The translations under genes were made by a program, and so were the position numbers. Below, in pieces: positions 7,484 through 15,815 of a stretch of DNA of 64,000 nt (position 1 is the first letter of the stretch; every line of letters starts with the position of its first letter). Below the pieces are notes generated by a model, which had not been told where the DNA came from, did no database searches, and was given only the letters and a program-made list of their open reading frames with translations. The DNA lies in NCBI RefSeq assembly GCF_002234575.2, contig NZ_CP022464.2, forward strand, positions 744,001 to 808,000, given 5' to 3'. Origin of the DNA: Enterocloster bolteae (GTDB lineage: Bacteria; Bacillota; Clostridia; Lachnospirales; Lachnospiraceae).

Positions 7484-8221
7484 TCATGAAAGAGATTCGT
7501 CTGAGCAGGAGGAGCTGCAATCGGAAGAACTGCAGCCGGAGGAGCTGCAGCCGGAAGCACCGCAGCCCGAAGAACTGCAGCCGGAAGAACCGCAGCCGGA
7601 GGTCCCGCATTCGGATGCCGCACCAGGGCACGCTCCCGCCTTTGCCTTGCATATCATCTGGGTCATAGTACCCATGGGGCAGTAGACGCACCAGGAGCGG
7701 GGGCGGAACAGGGCCATGGTGGCCAAACCTAAAATGGTGGAGGTCAGCATGACGCTGTAGAAGCCAAAGGCAAACTGGGCGGTCCACAGGGGAAGGCCGG
7801 TGCCGTGATAGGCGTGCTGCCAGGGCAGGCGGAAGGTCCACAGCACTGTGACTGCCTGCTTTAAGCCGGATGTACCCCTGAACACCAGGTAGGTGTTAAA
7901 GAGCATCTGGCAGAACATGACTAAAAAGAATACAAGGAAACCATAGCGGAATGCTTTGGATTTCATCCACCCGGGTATCTCACGGTTGGGCGACAGATGC
8001 AGTTTTTTGCCGAGAATGGAAAACAGCTGTCCCCTGCCGCAGTAGCGGTTGCAGTAGAGCTTGGATCCGGTGGCAATGGAGATGGCTAAGGGCACCAGAA
8101 AACAAATCAGGCCCAGCCATGCAAACATGATATTGAAAAACCCCAGAAACAGGTACAGCAGGGATGCAATCCAGAGATAATCGTACCAGTGTTTTTTCGC
8201 TTTAAGGGCTGGCTTATTCAT
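7484..8221 (-). CDS. NapH-like membrane iron-sulfur protein with cysteine-repeat tail
   Basis: The product has 245 residues with about four membrane helices. Two cysteine pairs resembling partial polyferredoxin motifs are visible: YCNRYCGRGQLFS after the second helix, and SWCVYCPMGTMTQMIC after the last one, as in NapH/CcoG-type electron-transfer proteins. The last 40 residues are a low-complexity tail in which a cysteine recurs every five residues (Cys-x-Ser-x-Gly type, eight cysteines at about residues 205-239). It overlaps the upstream ferredoxin gene by 8 bp, so the two are co-translated. The likely role is membrane electron transfer or metal handling; the function of the tail is unknown. 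Confidence 0.75.
   Translation of the reverse strand: MNKPALKAKKHWYDYLWIASLLYLFLGFFNIMFAWLGLICFLVPLAISIATGSKLYCNRYCGRGQLFSILGKKLHLSPNREIPGWMKSKAFRYGFLVFFLVMFCQMLFNTYLVFRGTSGLKQAVTVLWTFRLPWQHAYHGTGLPLWTAQFAFGFYSVMLTSTILGLATMALFRPRSWCVYCPMGTMTQMICKAKAGACPGAASECGTSGCGSSGCSSSGCGASGCSSSGCSSSDCSSSCSDESLS
7505..7609 (-). repeat. 15-bp coding repeats for the Cys-x3-Gly tail
   Basis: About seven degenerate 15-bp units encode the repeating five-residue pattern with one cysteine per unit. The sequence alternates GGCTGCAG and TCTTCC-like blocks, the type of array that can change copy number by slippage or recombination. Confidence 0.75.
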
Positions 8222-8462
8222 GGCGGTTTCCTCCTGTCTGGGCAGATTCTATTTCCTGATGGCTGCGGGGAAGAATGGATATTACGCTGGCCGGACATTC
8301 CTTTGCGCAGAGGCCGCATCCCACACAGGCGTCCTGATTGACCACTGCGTAGGAACCCTTAAACACGGAAAGGGCCTGGCGGGGACATACCTTAAGACAG
8401 CAGCCGCAGGCCACGCAGGTACCGGCATCCACACGGGCAAGATTCTTGGATAAATGACTCAT
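8214..8462 (-). CDS. Two-cluster 4Fe-4S ferredoxin
   Basis: The start used is the ATG (complement of 8460-8462) after an AGGTG ribosome site; it gives 82 residues beginning MSHLSKNLARVD. A longer frame upstream encodes no plausible ferredoxin sequence. Two classical motifs are present: CVACGCCLKVCP and CVGCGLCAKECP, each supplying four cysteines, so two [4Fe-4S] clusters are expected. Between them is a short QALSVFKGSYAVVNQDA linker. It probably passes electrons to or from the membrane iron-sulfur protein encoded just downstream with an 8-bp overlap. Confidence 0.9.
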   Translation of the reverse strand: MSHLSKNLARVDAGTCVACGCCLKVCPRQALSVFKGSYAVVNQDACVGCGLCAKECPASVISILPRSHQEIESAQTGGNRHE

Positions 8463-8482
8463 GATAAAACACCTCATAATTA

Positions 8483-8496
8483 TTTGATGTATCAAA
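8483..8496. promoter_or_regulatory. TTTGAT/ATCAAA palindrome upstream of ferredoxin gene
   Basis: A perfect 14-bp palindrome TTTGATGTATCAAA. It resembles an Fnr box (TTGAT-N4-ATCAA) but has only two spacer bases, so an ordinary Fnr dimer would not fit; it remains a candidate operator. Confidence 0.3.
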
Positions 8497-8521
8497 GATA
8501 TCATAAAACAGGAAAGGTTTC

Positions 8522-8537
8522 GGTGACCGGGGTCACA
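8522..8537. promoter_or_regulatory. CRP-like palindrome upstream of ferredoxin gene
   Basis: GGTGA-N6-TCACA, with the inner 14 bp (GTGACCGGGGTCAC) perfectly palindromic. It differs from the CRP consensus TGTGA-N6-TCACA at one outer base. It lies 60 bp before the ferredoxin start and a similar distance before the divergent NUDIX gene, so the nearby Crp/Fnr regulator could act here on either side. Confidence 0.45.
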
Positions 8538-8605
8538 CAGGAAACTGTAATAAAAATACAAAAGGAGCTGGAACATGTATGCCAGGGAAAGGAGAAGTAT
8601 ATAAA

Positions 8606-9178
8606 ATGGACCGCGCGGATTTGATTAAGCAGATAGAGAGCTACTGCCCATATAATGAACAGGAGGAGGCAGACCGTCAGATGATTCTGAAATGCCTGAA
8701 GGAGGAAGAGGATATATTTGACAGGGGAAACTGCCTGGCTCACATGACAGCCTCGGCGTGGGTGGTGAATCCCGGCCGGACAAAGGTACTGATGGTATAT
8801 CACAATATATATAAATCCTGGTCATGGCTGGGGGGACACGCGGACAATGAGCAGGACCTGCTGCAGGTGGCTGTGAGGGAGGTAAAGGAGGAAAGCGGGC
8901 TTGCCAGGGTACGGCCGGTATCGGAGGATATCTACAGTCTGGAAGTCCTGACCGTGGACGGACATGAGAAGCGGGGGGCCTATGTGGGTTCCCACCTGCA
9001 TCTGAATGTTACCTATCTTCTGGAGGCAGACGAGAACGATGCCCTGTTTTCAAAGGCAGATGAAAACAGCGGGGCAGCCTGGTTCGGCCTGGAGGACTCG
9101 CTTAAGGCATCCTCTGAGCCGTGGATACGCCAGCGGATTTATGCCAAGCTCAATGGGAAGTTAAAGAAACAGGGATAA
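8606..9178 (+). CDS. NUDIX hydrolase
   Basis: The start is placed at the ATG at 8606, which follows an AAGGAG site; an earlier ATG at 8579 would include that site in the coding region. The 190-residue protein has a NUDIX fold around residues 40-175. The NUDIX box reads GGHADNEQDLLQVAVREVKE followed by ESGL: the REVKEESGL half is standard, while the first Glu of the consensus is shifted or replaced by Gln. Members with this beginning (GGHAD) hydrolyse nucleoside diphosphate derivatives, but substrate cannot be read from sequence. It is divergent from the ferredoxin operon and convergent with thioredoxin. Confidence 0.88.
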   Translation: MDRADLIKQIESYCPYNEQEEADRQMILKCLKEEEDIFDRGNCLAHMTASAWVVNPGRTKVLMVYHNIYKSWSWLGGHADNEQDLLQVAVREVKEESGLARVRPVSEDIYSLEVLTVDGHEKRGAYVGSHLHLNVTYLLEADENDALFSKADENSGAAWFGLEDSLKASSEPWIRQRIYAKLNGKLKKQG

Positions 9179-9189
9179 GGGATAAAACA

Positions 9190-9219
9190 CAGGCCGGGTC
9201 CATCTCGGGAACCGGCCTG
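9190..9219. terminator. Bidirectional hairpin between NUDIX and thioredoxin genes
   Basis: CAGGCCGG and CCGGCCTG form a perfect 8-bp GC-rich stem with a 14-nt loop between two convergent genes. A T-rich stretch (TGTTTTATC) follows on the minus strand; on the plus strand there is none, so it should act best for thioredoxin. Confidence 0.6.
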
Positions 9220-9253
9220 CCAAAAAGGGAATGCAAAAATGTGTGATGGCTTA

Positions 9254-9571
9254 TTATTTTAACTTGCTGATTTCCTTATCAATATCAGCTGGTGAAACCA
9301 GACCCACTGACTTGGATAACACCTCGCCGCGCTTGAAGTAGATAAGGGTGGGAACACTCATTACCTGGAAACGGGCCGCCAGGTCCATCTCCTCATCAAT
9401 ATCTACTTTATAAAAATGTACATCTGAAAATTTGTCTGCCGCCCGTTCTATGACAGGACCCAGCATCTTACAGGGACCGCACCATGTTGCAAAGAAATCC
9501 ACAACCACCAGCTCGTCGCCGGCGTTTACAGCCTGCTCAAATTCATCCTTATTTAAATGTTTCAATTCCAT
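9254..9571 (-). CDS. trxA: Thioredoxin
   Basis: This 105-residue thioredoxin has the canonical active site: VVVDFFATWCGPCKMLGPVI at about residues 22-41, with the redox cysteines in WCGPC. The cis-proline segment is MSVPTLIYFKRG, and the buried Asp and the C-terminal helix are in place. It reduces disulfides in cytoplasmic partner proteins. The start follows a GGAGG site (complement of about 9580-9584), and a TATAAT-like -10 box lies further upstream on the minus strand. It is a stand-alone gene between a NUDIX hydrolase and a rhodanese lipoprotein. Confidence 0.95.
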   Translation of the reverse strand: MELKHLNKDEFEQAVNAGDELVVVDFFATWCGPCKMLGPVIERAADKFSDVHFYKVDIDEEMDLAARFQVMSVPTLIYFKRGEVLSKSVGLVSPADIDKEISKLK

Positions 9572-9723
9572 AGTTATTACCTCCAGGTTTTCTCTTTTTT
9601 GTGTTTTGCTCTATTGATTATAGGATACCACATTTTGTACTTGTGTTATGTGATAAAAGTCACCGAACATTCATTCTTTAATCTTATATATAAGCTTGCA
9701 ATATTAAGCTGTTCTAATATAAA

Positions 9724-10182
9724 TCAGTTTTCTGTTACTGTTTCATAGGGCCAGTCCACAATTCCGCCAAAATCATATACATGTTTGTAGCCCAATTCCA
9801 CCAGCTGGTCCGAAGCGCGTTTGCTGCGGATACCGGTGCGGCAGTGAACCAAAAGCACTGCTTCCGTGTCAGGAAGTTCTACGGGCTTCGTATCACCTAT
9901 GGACTCCACCGGTATCAGAATGGAGCCGGGAATATGTCCGGCCGCATATTCTTCCGCCGTGCGCACATCCACTACCGTGGCATTGCCCTCGTCCATCATC
10001 TGCTTTGCCTCCTCGGCAGTGATTTTATGATATGCCTCATCAGATGTCTCATCAGCCGGTTCTTCTGCGGGAGACGGGGACGGACTCTGTGTTGAGGCCA
10101 TGGCTTCCCTGGGGGCGGCGGGGCTGCAGGCAGCTAAGATGGCGCTGCATATAAGGACAGCTGTAAAAATCGTACCTTTCAT
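9724..10182 (-). CDS. Rhodanese-domain lipoprotein
   Basis: The protein has 152 residues. The N-terminus is a lipoprotein signal with a hydrophobic core ending in ILAAC (modified Cys at about residue 19), followed by a Ser/Pro/Glu-rich linker to about residue 50. The rest is a single rhodanese domain: ITAEEAKQMM, VVDVRTAEEYAAGHIPGS and the active-site loop HCRTGIRS with the catalytic Cys. Extracytoplasmic single-domain rhodaneses transfer sulfur or act in thiol redox processes; the specific role is unknown. A near-consensus promoter overlapped by ACTGTA palindromes lies upstream. Confidence 0.9.
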   Translation of the reverse strand: MKGTIFTAVLICSAILAACSPAAPREAMASTQSPSPSPAEEPADETSDEAYHKITAEEAKQMMDEGNATVVDVRTAEEYAAGHIPGSILIPVESIGDTKPVELPDTEAVLLVHCRTGIRSKRASDQLVELGYKHVYDFGGIVDWPYETVTEN

Positions 10183-10213
10183 GTGTTTCCTCCTATTCTG
10201 TAATCAAAACTCG

Positions 10214-10258
10214 TACAGTTCATACTGTAACTATAATATATACAGTTATATATGTCAA
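10214..10258 (-). promoter_or_regulatory. Rhodanese promoter with overlapping ACTGTA palindromes
   Basis: On the minus strand TTGACA (complement of 10253-10258), a 17-bp spacer and TATAGT (complement of 10230-10235) form a strong promoter. TACAGT-TCAT-ACTGTA (10214-10229) is a perfect palindrome immediately downstream of the -10, and another AACTGTA lies within the spacer. This layout is what one expects for a repressor operator; the repressor is not identified. Confidence 0.6.
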
Positions 10259-10319
10259 GGGGATTCTTAACTTTTTTTGAAAAATATTGTTTGAGGTATA
10301 AAAATCCTGCATTCTATGC

Positions 10320-10325
10320 TATACT
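10320..10325 (+). promoter_or_regulatory. -10 element before the glycan locus
   Basis: TATACT lies about 40 bp before the start of the first glycan gene. No good -35 hexamer is seen at 16-18 bp, so the promoter assignment is weak. Confidence 0.35.
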
Positions 10326-10367
10326 TATGCCTAAAGTGGAGAAGTATGCATAGAGATGGAGAATGTT

Positions 10368-11864
10368 ATGTCAGTGAAAGAACAGGACAATAAATATGCC
10401 ATAGACGTTGCAGAAGTGACCAAGGTATATAGATTATATGAGAAACCCATTGACCGTCTGAAGGAATCCATGAGTATTTCCCATAAGAATTACCACCGGG
10501 ATTTTTACGCGCTGAACCAGCTGTCCTTCAGGGTAAGAAAGGGAGAGACGGTGGGAATCATCGGCACCAACGGTTCCGGCAAATCCACCATATTAAAAAT
10601 CATTACCGGGGTCCTTACCCCTACCACCGGGGAGGTAAAGGTGGACGGCAAGATATCGGCTCTGTTAGAGCTGGGTGCCGGATTCAACATGGATTATACA
10701 GGGATTGAAAATATATATATGAACGGCACCATGATGGGCTATACGAAAAAGGAGATGGACGCCAAGCTTCAGGACATCCTGGAATTTGCGGAAATCGGGG
10801 ATTTCGTGTACCAGCCGGTAAAGACTTATTCCAGCGGTATGTTTGTACGGCTGGCTTTTGCGTTGGCCATCAATGTGGACCCGGAAATCCTCATTGTGGA
10901 CGAGGCCCTTTCCGTCGGCGATGTGTTCTTCCAGTCAAAATGCTACCGCAGGATGGAGGAAATCCGCCAGAAGGGGACAACCATCCTTATGGTGACCCAT
11001 GATATGGGAAGCATTATCAAATACTGTGACCGGGTGGTGCTGCTGAACAAGGGGGAATTCATCGCAGAAGGCCCTGCCGGCCGGGTGGTGGATATGTATA
11101 AGAAGATCCTGGCCGGACAGCTGGACGCCTTAAAGGCGGAATTAGAGCGGGAAAGACAGCAGAAGGAGAGTCTGACAGGGGAAATCGGGCAGGAAGATGC
11201 GGGCAGCGGGGTACTAACCGGAGCAGGAACAGAAGAAACGGAAACTGCCGGGAGCCGGGCTGGGGCAGGAACAAAATCCGGCGGTGTGGAAATGTCTGAT
11301 TTTTCCGGCGGGATGGGATTAGAGGGAAGCCGTCTCATGAAAGACCAGCTGACCATTAATTATGACCGTACAGAATACGGGGACGGCCGGGCCGAGATTG
11401 TGGACCTGGGTCTTTTTGACGAGAGGGGAAATATCACCAACCTTCTGTTAAAAGGTGAGATGTTTACCATAAAAGAACGGATTCATTTTAATACAGAGAT
11501 ACAGTCCCCTATTTTTACCTATACTATAAAGGATAAAAAGGGTACGGAGCTTACCGGCACCAACACCATGTTTGAAGGCGCCGAAATCCAGCCTGTGAAG
11601 CGCGGGGATGAGTATGTGGTGGAATTCACCCAGAAAATGACACTCCAGGGCGGGGAGTATCTGCTGAGCATGAGCTGCACCGGTTTTGAGCAGGGAGAGC
11701 ATGTGGTGTACCACCGCCTGTACAACGTGACCAATATTACGGTTATTTCCAATAAAAATACGGTTGGGGTGTATGATATGGAGTCCCAGGTAAAGGCTGC
11801 GAAGATAGAGGCCGGGAAGATAGAGGCCGGTAATGCGGGCCCAACTGTGAACGGAGGATTATAA
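10368..11864 (+). CDS. Polysaccharide ABC exporter ATPase, Wzt-like with glycan-binding C-domain
   Basis: I start it at the ATG at 10368 because GGAG lies at the right distance; an ATG 12 bp earlier is possible. The 498-residue protein has an ABC ATPase domain at about residues 10-240: Walker A GTNGSGKSTILK, signature YSSGMFVRLAFALA, Walker B ILIVDEAL, and the TagH/Wzt feature LLELGAGFNMDYTGIENIYM. A variable Glu/Gly-rich linker (about 250-320) leads to a Wzt-type C-terminal beta-sandwich (about 325-480) that in O-antigen exporters recognises the finished glycan. It is the first gene of the glycan locus. No ABC-2 permease gene lies beside it or anywhere in this window, which is unusual. Confidence 0.88.
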   Translation: MSVKEQDNKYAIDVAEVTKVYRLYEKPIDRLKESMSISHKNYHRDFYALNQLSFRVRKGETVGIIGTNGSGKSTILKIITGVLTPTTGEVKVDGKISALLELGAGFNMDYTGIENIYMNGTMMGYTKKEMDAKLQDILEFAEIGDFVYQPVKTYSSGMFVRLAFALAINVDPEILIVDEALSVGDVFFQSKCYRRMEEIRQKGTTILMVTHDMGSIIKYCDRVVLLNKGEFIAEGPAGRVVDMYKKILAGQLDALKAELERERQQKESLTGEIGQEDAGSGVLTGAGTEETETAGSRAGAGTKSGGVEMSDFSGGMGLEGSRLMKDQLTINYDRTEYGDGRAEIVDLGLFDERGNITNLLLKGEMFTIKERIHFNTEIQSPIFTYTIKDKKGTELTGTNTMFEGAEIQPVKRGDEYVVEFTQKMTLQGGEYLLSMSCTGFEQGEHVVYHRLYNVTNITVISNKNTVGVYDMESQVKAAKIEAGKIEAGNAGPTVNGGL

Positions 11865-11870
11865 CTTTCC

Positions 11871-14800
11871 ATGAAGGACATCAGTTATGAAATATTAGAT
11901 TTATTCAGACAATACGGAAGCAGTCCTGAGGGCATCAGGAAGGCCCTGGACAGCCAGTCCGGGCCGGAGGTGCTCCACGCCCTGTCTGATATAAGGGAGA
12001 ATCTTCTGGAGTGGCTGGATTATACTGGCTGCGGGGAAGTGCTTCAGATTGGTTCGGGCTATGGCGTTCTGACAGGACTGCTGGCCTCCAGGTGCGCCCA
12101 TGTGGCAGTGATGGACGAAGCAGATGAAAACCTGGCTGTAAATCAGGAGCGCAACAAGACTTACACCAATATCACATATGGCTATAAGGCAGGGGCTGAG
12201 ACAGGACAGCCGGAGCCGTCATTTGACCTTGTGGTCATGGCCGGACTCAGAAAAGGCCAGGAAATACAGGACGCAGCTGCCTTTGGCGCCTCCTTTCTGA
12301 AACAGGAAGGCCGTCTGGTCATTGCGTGTGAAAATGCATTGGGGCTCAGGTACCTGGCAGGGGCAGACCATGAGGAAGGCTTCTGTACCAGAAAACAGGC
12401 GGAGGAAGCCTGCCGGGAAGCAGGACTTGCCCGGGCGGACTTCTATTATCCGGTGCCCGACCACAGAATGCCCATATCACTCTACTCAGACCGGTATCTG
12501 CCGGGAAAGGGAGACATCACCAGCCCGTCTGTGTCCTATGACGGTCCGCGGTATGCCTGCCTCAATGAAGGGGAGGTATATGACCGTCTGATTGAAGAAG
12601 ATGACTTTGGCCGGTTTGCCAATTCCTTCCTGATTATTGCATCTAAGGACGGCCGGCAGGAGAAAACCATTTTCGCCAAGTATAACCGTACCAGAAAAGA
12701 GGAATTCCGCATCCGCACCACCATGGGGGATCTGGACGGAGAGCGCCGGGTGGAGAAGGCTGCCCTTGAAAGCGCAGGAAGATACCACATCTTTTCCCTG
12801 AAAAATAAATGCCGGCAGTTAAGGCAGCTCAACCCCAGAGTCAGAATCCTGGAGCCGGAGATATCCGCAGACGGCAGCAAGGTGGAGTTTGTTTTCCTGG
12901 AAGGCATTACCCTGGCAGAATGTCTGGGCCGGTGCATCCGGGACGGAAGGGCGCCTGTGGAGGAAATTAAGGCGGCGCTTCAGTTTCTTTATGATGTGGC
13001 GGAGGATCAGATTGTTCCCTTTGCCGTGACGCCGGAGTTTACCCGGACCTTTGGGCCGGTTCCGGATATAGATGATGTTTCTTATAAAGTAAGCAACATT
13101 GACGGGCTCTTTGAGAATCTGATGATTACAGAAAAGGACGGGGATGAGAAACTATACTGCCTGGACTATGAATGGGTCTTTGATTTCCCGGTTCCTGCCC
13201 GCTTTGTACAGTACCGCAATCTGGCTTATTTTTATTATAAATACCAGGGATTGATGTCATATGCCGGCCTGGAAGAATTTTTACAGGAGTTTGGCATAGG
13301 AAGCGAGATGGCGTCTGTGTACGCATCCATGGAGGACGCCTTCCAGTCCTATGTCCACGGGGACGCTGTCCAGGGATACCTGGTGAATTACCAGCAGAAG
13401 GTCACGACCCTGTCTGAGCTTAAGGAGACGGACCAGGCTCTCTCCCAGGCAAAGGACCGCATCAGCCAGCTTCAGGCAGAGGTGGAGGAAAAGAACCTGC
13501 AGATCCGCAAAGAGCAGGAGGTGCAGCGCCTGACCAATAACCATGTGGCAAATCTGGAAGTGATGATTAAGGACCTGCGCCATGAAATCGACGAGCTGGG
13601 CAAGCTGGCAACCTATCTCAACGGGCATGAAGCCCTTGTGTTCAAGGCCCGGCGCAAGCTGGGAGCCCAGGTCAACAAAGCATTTCCAAGGGGAACCCGC
13701 AAGCGCAAGATACTCAACTACTGTTTTAACACAGTGAAGCACCCGGTGCGTTACGGAAGGCTGTACGCCACCAAAGAGGGACGCAACCAGATAGAAGGCG
13801 ATTTTAAGATTGGCGAGGATTATCTCAAATACGGCAGGCTGGTATTCCCCAGTGTACCGGGCAAGGGAGGATATGTGGACTCCGGCAGCGGCGAAACGTG
13901 GGACGGCCCAATGGTTTCCATCGTGATTCCCTGTTATAATCAGGTCCACTATACCTATGCATGTCTCCAGTCCATCCTGGAGTTTACAAAGGATGTCACC
14001 TACGAGGTCATCATTGCCGATGATGTGTCCACCGATGCAACGGCAGAGCTGAGCCGGTATGCAGAGGGTCTTGTAATCTGCAGAAATGAGACAAATCAGG
14101 GGTTCCTGCGCAACTGCAACCAGGCGGCAAAGGCTGCCAGGGGAAAATACATCATGTTCCTCAACAATGACACCAAGGTGACAGAGGGCTGGCTCTCTTC
14201 CCTGGTGAACCTGATTGAGTCCGATTCCACCATTGGCATGGTGGGTTCCAAGCTGGTGTACCCGGACGGACGCCTGCAGGAAGCAGGAGGCATTATCTGG
14301 AGCGATGGTTCCGGCTGGAACTACGGCCGTCTGGATGATCCGGACAAGGCGGAATATAATTATGTAAAGGATGTAGACTATATATCAGGGGCAGCCATCC
14401 TTCTGAGCACGGCCCTGTGGAAGCAGATCGGCGGATTTGACCAGCGGTTTGCCCCGGCTTACTGCGAGGATTCGGACCTGGCTTTTGAGGTGAGAAAGGC
14501 CGGATACAGGGTTGTATACCAGCCTCTCTCCAAGGTAATCCACTTTGAGGGCGTTTCCAACGGTACAGATGTAAACGGAACCGGCCTGAAACGCTACCAG
14601 GTGGAAAACAGTGAAAAGCTGAAGGAGAAATGGGCTGAGGAATTCAAAAAGCAGTGCGTCAACACCGGAAATCCCAATCCGTTCAGGGCCAGGGAGCGCA
14701 GCCAGGGAAAGAAAATTATCCTGGTGGTGGACCACTATGTGCCCACCTTTGACAGGGACGCGGGATCCAAGACAACCTACCAGTACCTGAAGATGTTTCT

Positions 14801-15815
14801 GAAAAAGGGCTATGTGGTAAAGTTTTTGGGAGATAATTTCCTTCATGAGGAGCCCTATACCACCACCCTTCTGCAAATGGGAATTGAGGTACTCTACGGA
14901 GACACATACGCAGCAGGCATATGGGACTGGTTAAAGACAAATGGAGACGAGATATCATTTGCGTACCTGAACCGTCCCCATATTGCCACCAAATATGTGG
15001 ATTTTATAAAAGATTACACCAATATGAAGGTGATTTACTATGGACACGACCTGCACTTTCTGCGTCTGGGAAGGGAATATGAGCTGACCGGGGATATCAA
15101 CATCAAGAGGGAGGCGGATTACTGGAAATCCGTGGAGCTGACCATGATGCACAAGGCAGCTGTTTCCTATTATCCTTCCTATGTGGAAATCAATGCCATA
15201 CACGCCATTGACGGAAGCATTCCCGCAAAGGCCATTACGGCGTATGTCTATGACACCTTTCTGGATAACATACAGGATGACTTTGCAGAGAGGGAAGGAC
15301 TGCTGTTTGTGGGCGGTTTCGCCCATCCGCCCAATGCGGATGCAGTGCTGTGGTTTGCCAGAGAAATATTCCCGCTTATACGCAGGGAACTGCCGGATGT
15401 GAAATTTTATGTGGCAGGATCCAGGGTGACAGATGAAATCAAGGCCCTGGAGGAGCCGGGCAATGGAATCATTATCAAAGGTTTTGTAAGCGAGGAGGAG
15501 CTGGCGCAGCTTTATGGCCATTGCAGGGTGGTGGTGGTGCCGCTCAGATACGGAGCCGGCGTGAAGGGTAAGGTAGTGGAAGCTATATACAACGGAGCGC
15601 CCATTGTGACCACATCCACAGGGGCAGAGGGGATTCCCTTTGCGGACACCGTGCTGGAAATAGAGGACCAGGCAGAGCTGTTTGCCGGCAAGACCGTTAA
15701 ATTATATCAGGACAATGAACGTTTAAACCAGCTTTGCCGCAGGACCCAGGATTATATTAAGAAACACTACAGTCTGGACGGGGCCTGGAAGGTGGTAGAG
15801 GGAGACTTTCGTTGA
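11871..15815 (+). CDS. Multidomain glycosyltransferase (methyltransferase-like, GT2, GT4)
   Basis: This is one continuous 1314-residue frame starting 6 bp after the ABC ATPase. Domains seen: a SAM-methyltransferase-like region at about 40-180 (VLQIGSGYGVLTGLLASRC); a segment at about 235-500 that may be kinase-like (late GLFENLMITEKDG and LYCLDYEWVFDF resemble the aminoglycoside-phosphotransferase/WaaP catalytic loop and metal-site Asp); a coiled coil at about 515-585; a GT2 glycosyltransferase at about 680-920 (VSIVIPCYNQ, MFLNNDTKVTEGW, EDSDLAFEVRKAGY); and a GT4-like domain at about 945-1310 (DHYVPTFDRDAGS, GVKGKVVEAIYNGAPIVTT). It probably builds two or more linkages and may modify the chain end. 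The GT assignments are firm; the first two domains are inferred. Confidence 0.85.
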   Translation: MKDISYEILDLFRQYGSSPEGIRKALDSQSGPEVLHALSDIRENLLEWLDYTGCGEVLQIGSGYGVLTGLLASRCAHVAVMDEADENLAVNQERNKTYTNITYGYKAGAETGQPEPSFDLVVMAGLRKGQEIQDAAAFGASFLKQEGRLVIACENALGLRYLAGADHEEGFCTRKQAEEACREAGLARADFYYPVPDHRMPISLYSDRYLPGKGDITSPSVSYDGPRYACLNEGEVYDRLIEEDDFGRFANSFLIIASKDGRQEKTIFAKYNRTRKEEFRIRTTMGDLDGERRVEKAALESAGRYHIFSLKNKCRQLRQLNPRVRILEPEISADGSKVEFVFLEGITLAECLGRCIRDGRAPVEEIKAALQFLYDVAEDQIVPFAVTPEFTRTFGPVPDIDDVSYKVSNIDGLFENLMITEKDGDEKLYCLDYEWVFDFPVPARFVQYRNLAYFYYKYQGLMSYAGLEEFLQEFGIGSEMASVYASMEDAFQSYVHGDAVQGYLVNYQQKVTTLSELKETDQALSQAKDRISQLQAEVEEKNLQIRKEQEVQRLTNNHVANLEVMIKDLRHEIDELGKLATYLNGHEALVFKARRKLGAQVNKAFPRGTRKRKILNYCFNTVKHPVRYGRLYATKEGRNQIEGDFKIGEDYLKYGRLVFPSVPGKGGYVDSGSGETWDGPMVSIVIPCYNQVHYTYACLQSILEFTKDVTYEVIIADDVSTDATAELSRYAEGLVICRNETNQGFLRNCNQAAKAARGKYIMFLNNDTKVTEGWLSSLVNLIESDSTIGMVGSKLVYPDGRLQEAGGIIWSDGSGWNYGRLDDPDKAEYNYVKDVDYISGAAILLSTALWKQIGGFDQRFAPAYCEDSDLAFEVRKAGYRVVYQPLSKVIHFEGVSNGTDVNGTGLKRYQVENSEKLKEKWAEEFKKQCVNTGNPNPFRARERSQGKKIILVVDHYVPTFDRDAGSKTTYQYLKMFLKKGYVVKFLGDNFLHEEPYTTTLLQMGIEVLYGDTYAAGIWDWLKTNGDEISFAYLNRPHIATKYVDFIKDYTNMKVIYYGHDLHFLRLGREYELTGDINIKREADYWKSVELTMMHKAAVSYYPSYVEINAIHAIDGSIPAKAITAYVYDTFLDNIQDDFAEREGLLFVGGFAHPPNADAVLWFAREIFPLIRRELPDVKFYVAGSRVTDEIKALEEPGNGIIIKGFVSEEELAQLYGHCRVVVVPLRYGAGVKGKVVEAIYNGAPIVTTSTGAEGIPFADTVLEIEDQAELFAGKTVKLYQDNERLNQLCRRTQDYIKKHYSLDGAWKVVEGDFR

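Noticed and set aside
7371..7841. Frame of 156 codons with Leu/Arg/Phe repeats, minus strand
   Set aside because: It is the out-of-frame reading of the polyferredoxin's 15-bp repeats and has no independent support.
7724..7841. Possible CRISPR-like array in the 7.5-7.6 kb repeat
   Set aside because: The 15-bp units are contiguous, coding and without spacers, so this is a protein repeat, not CRISPR.
8483..8496. Fnr box for the nearby regulator
   Set aside because: Spacing is two bases instead of four, and the regulator lacks the Fnr cysteines; kept only as a low-confidence palindrome.
12219..13949. Several minus-strand frames of 80-220 codons opposite the 1314-residue enzyme
   Set aside because: All are antisense to a long, domain-rich coding sequence with proper start context and show no family signatures.
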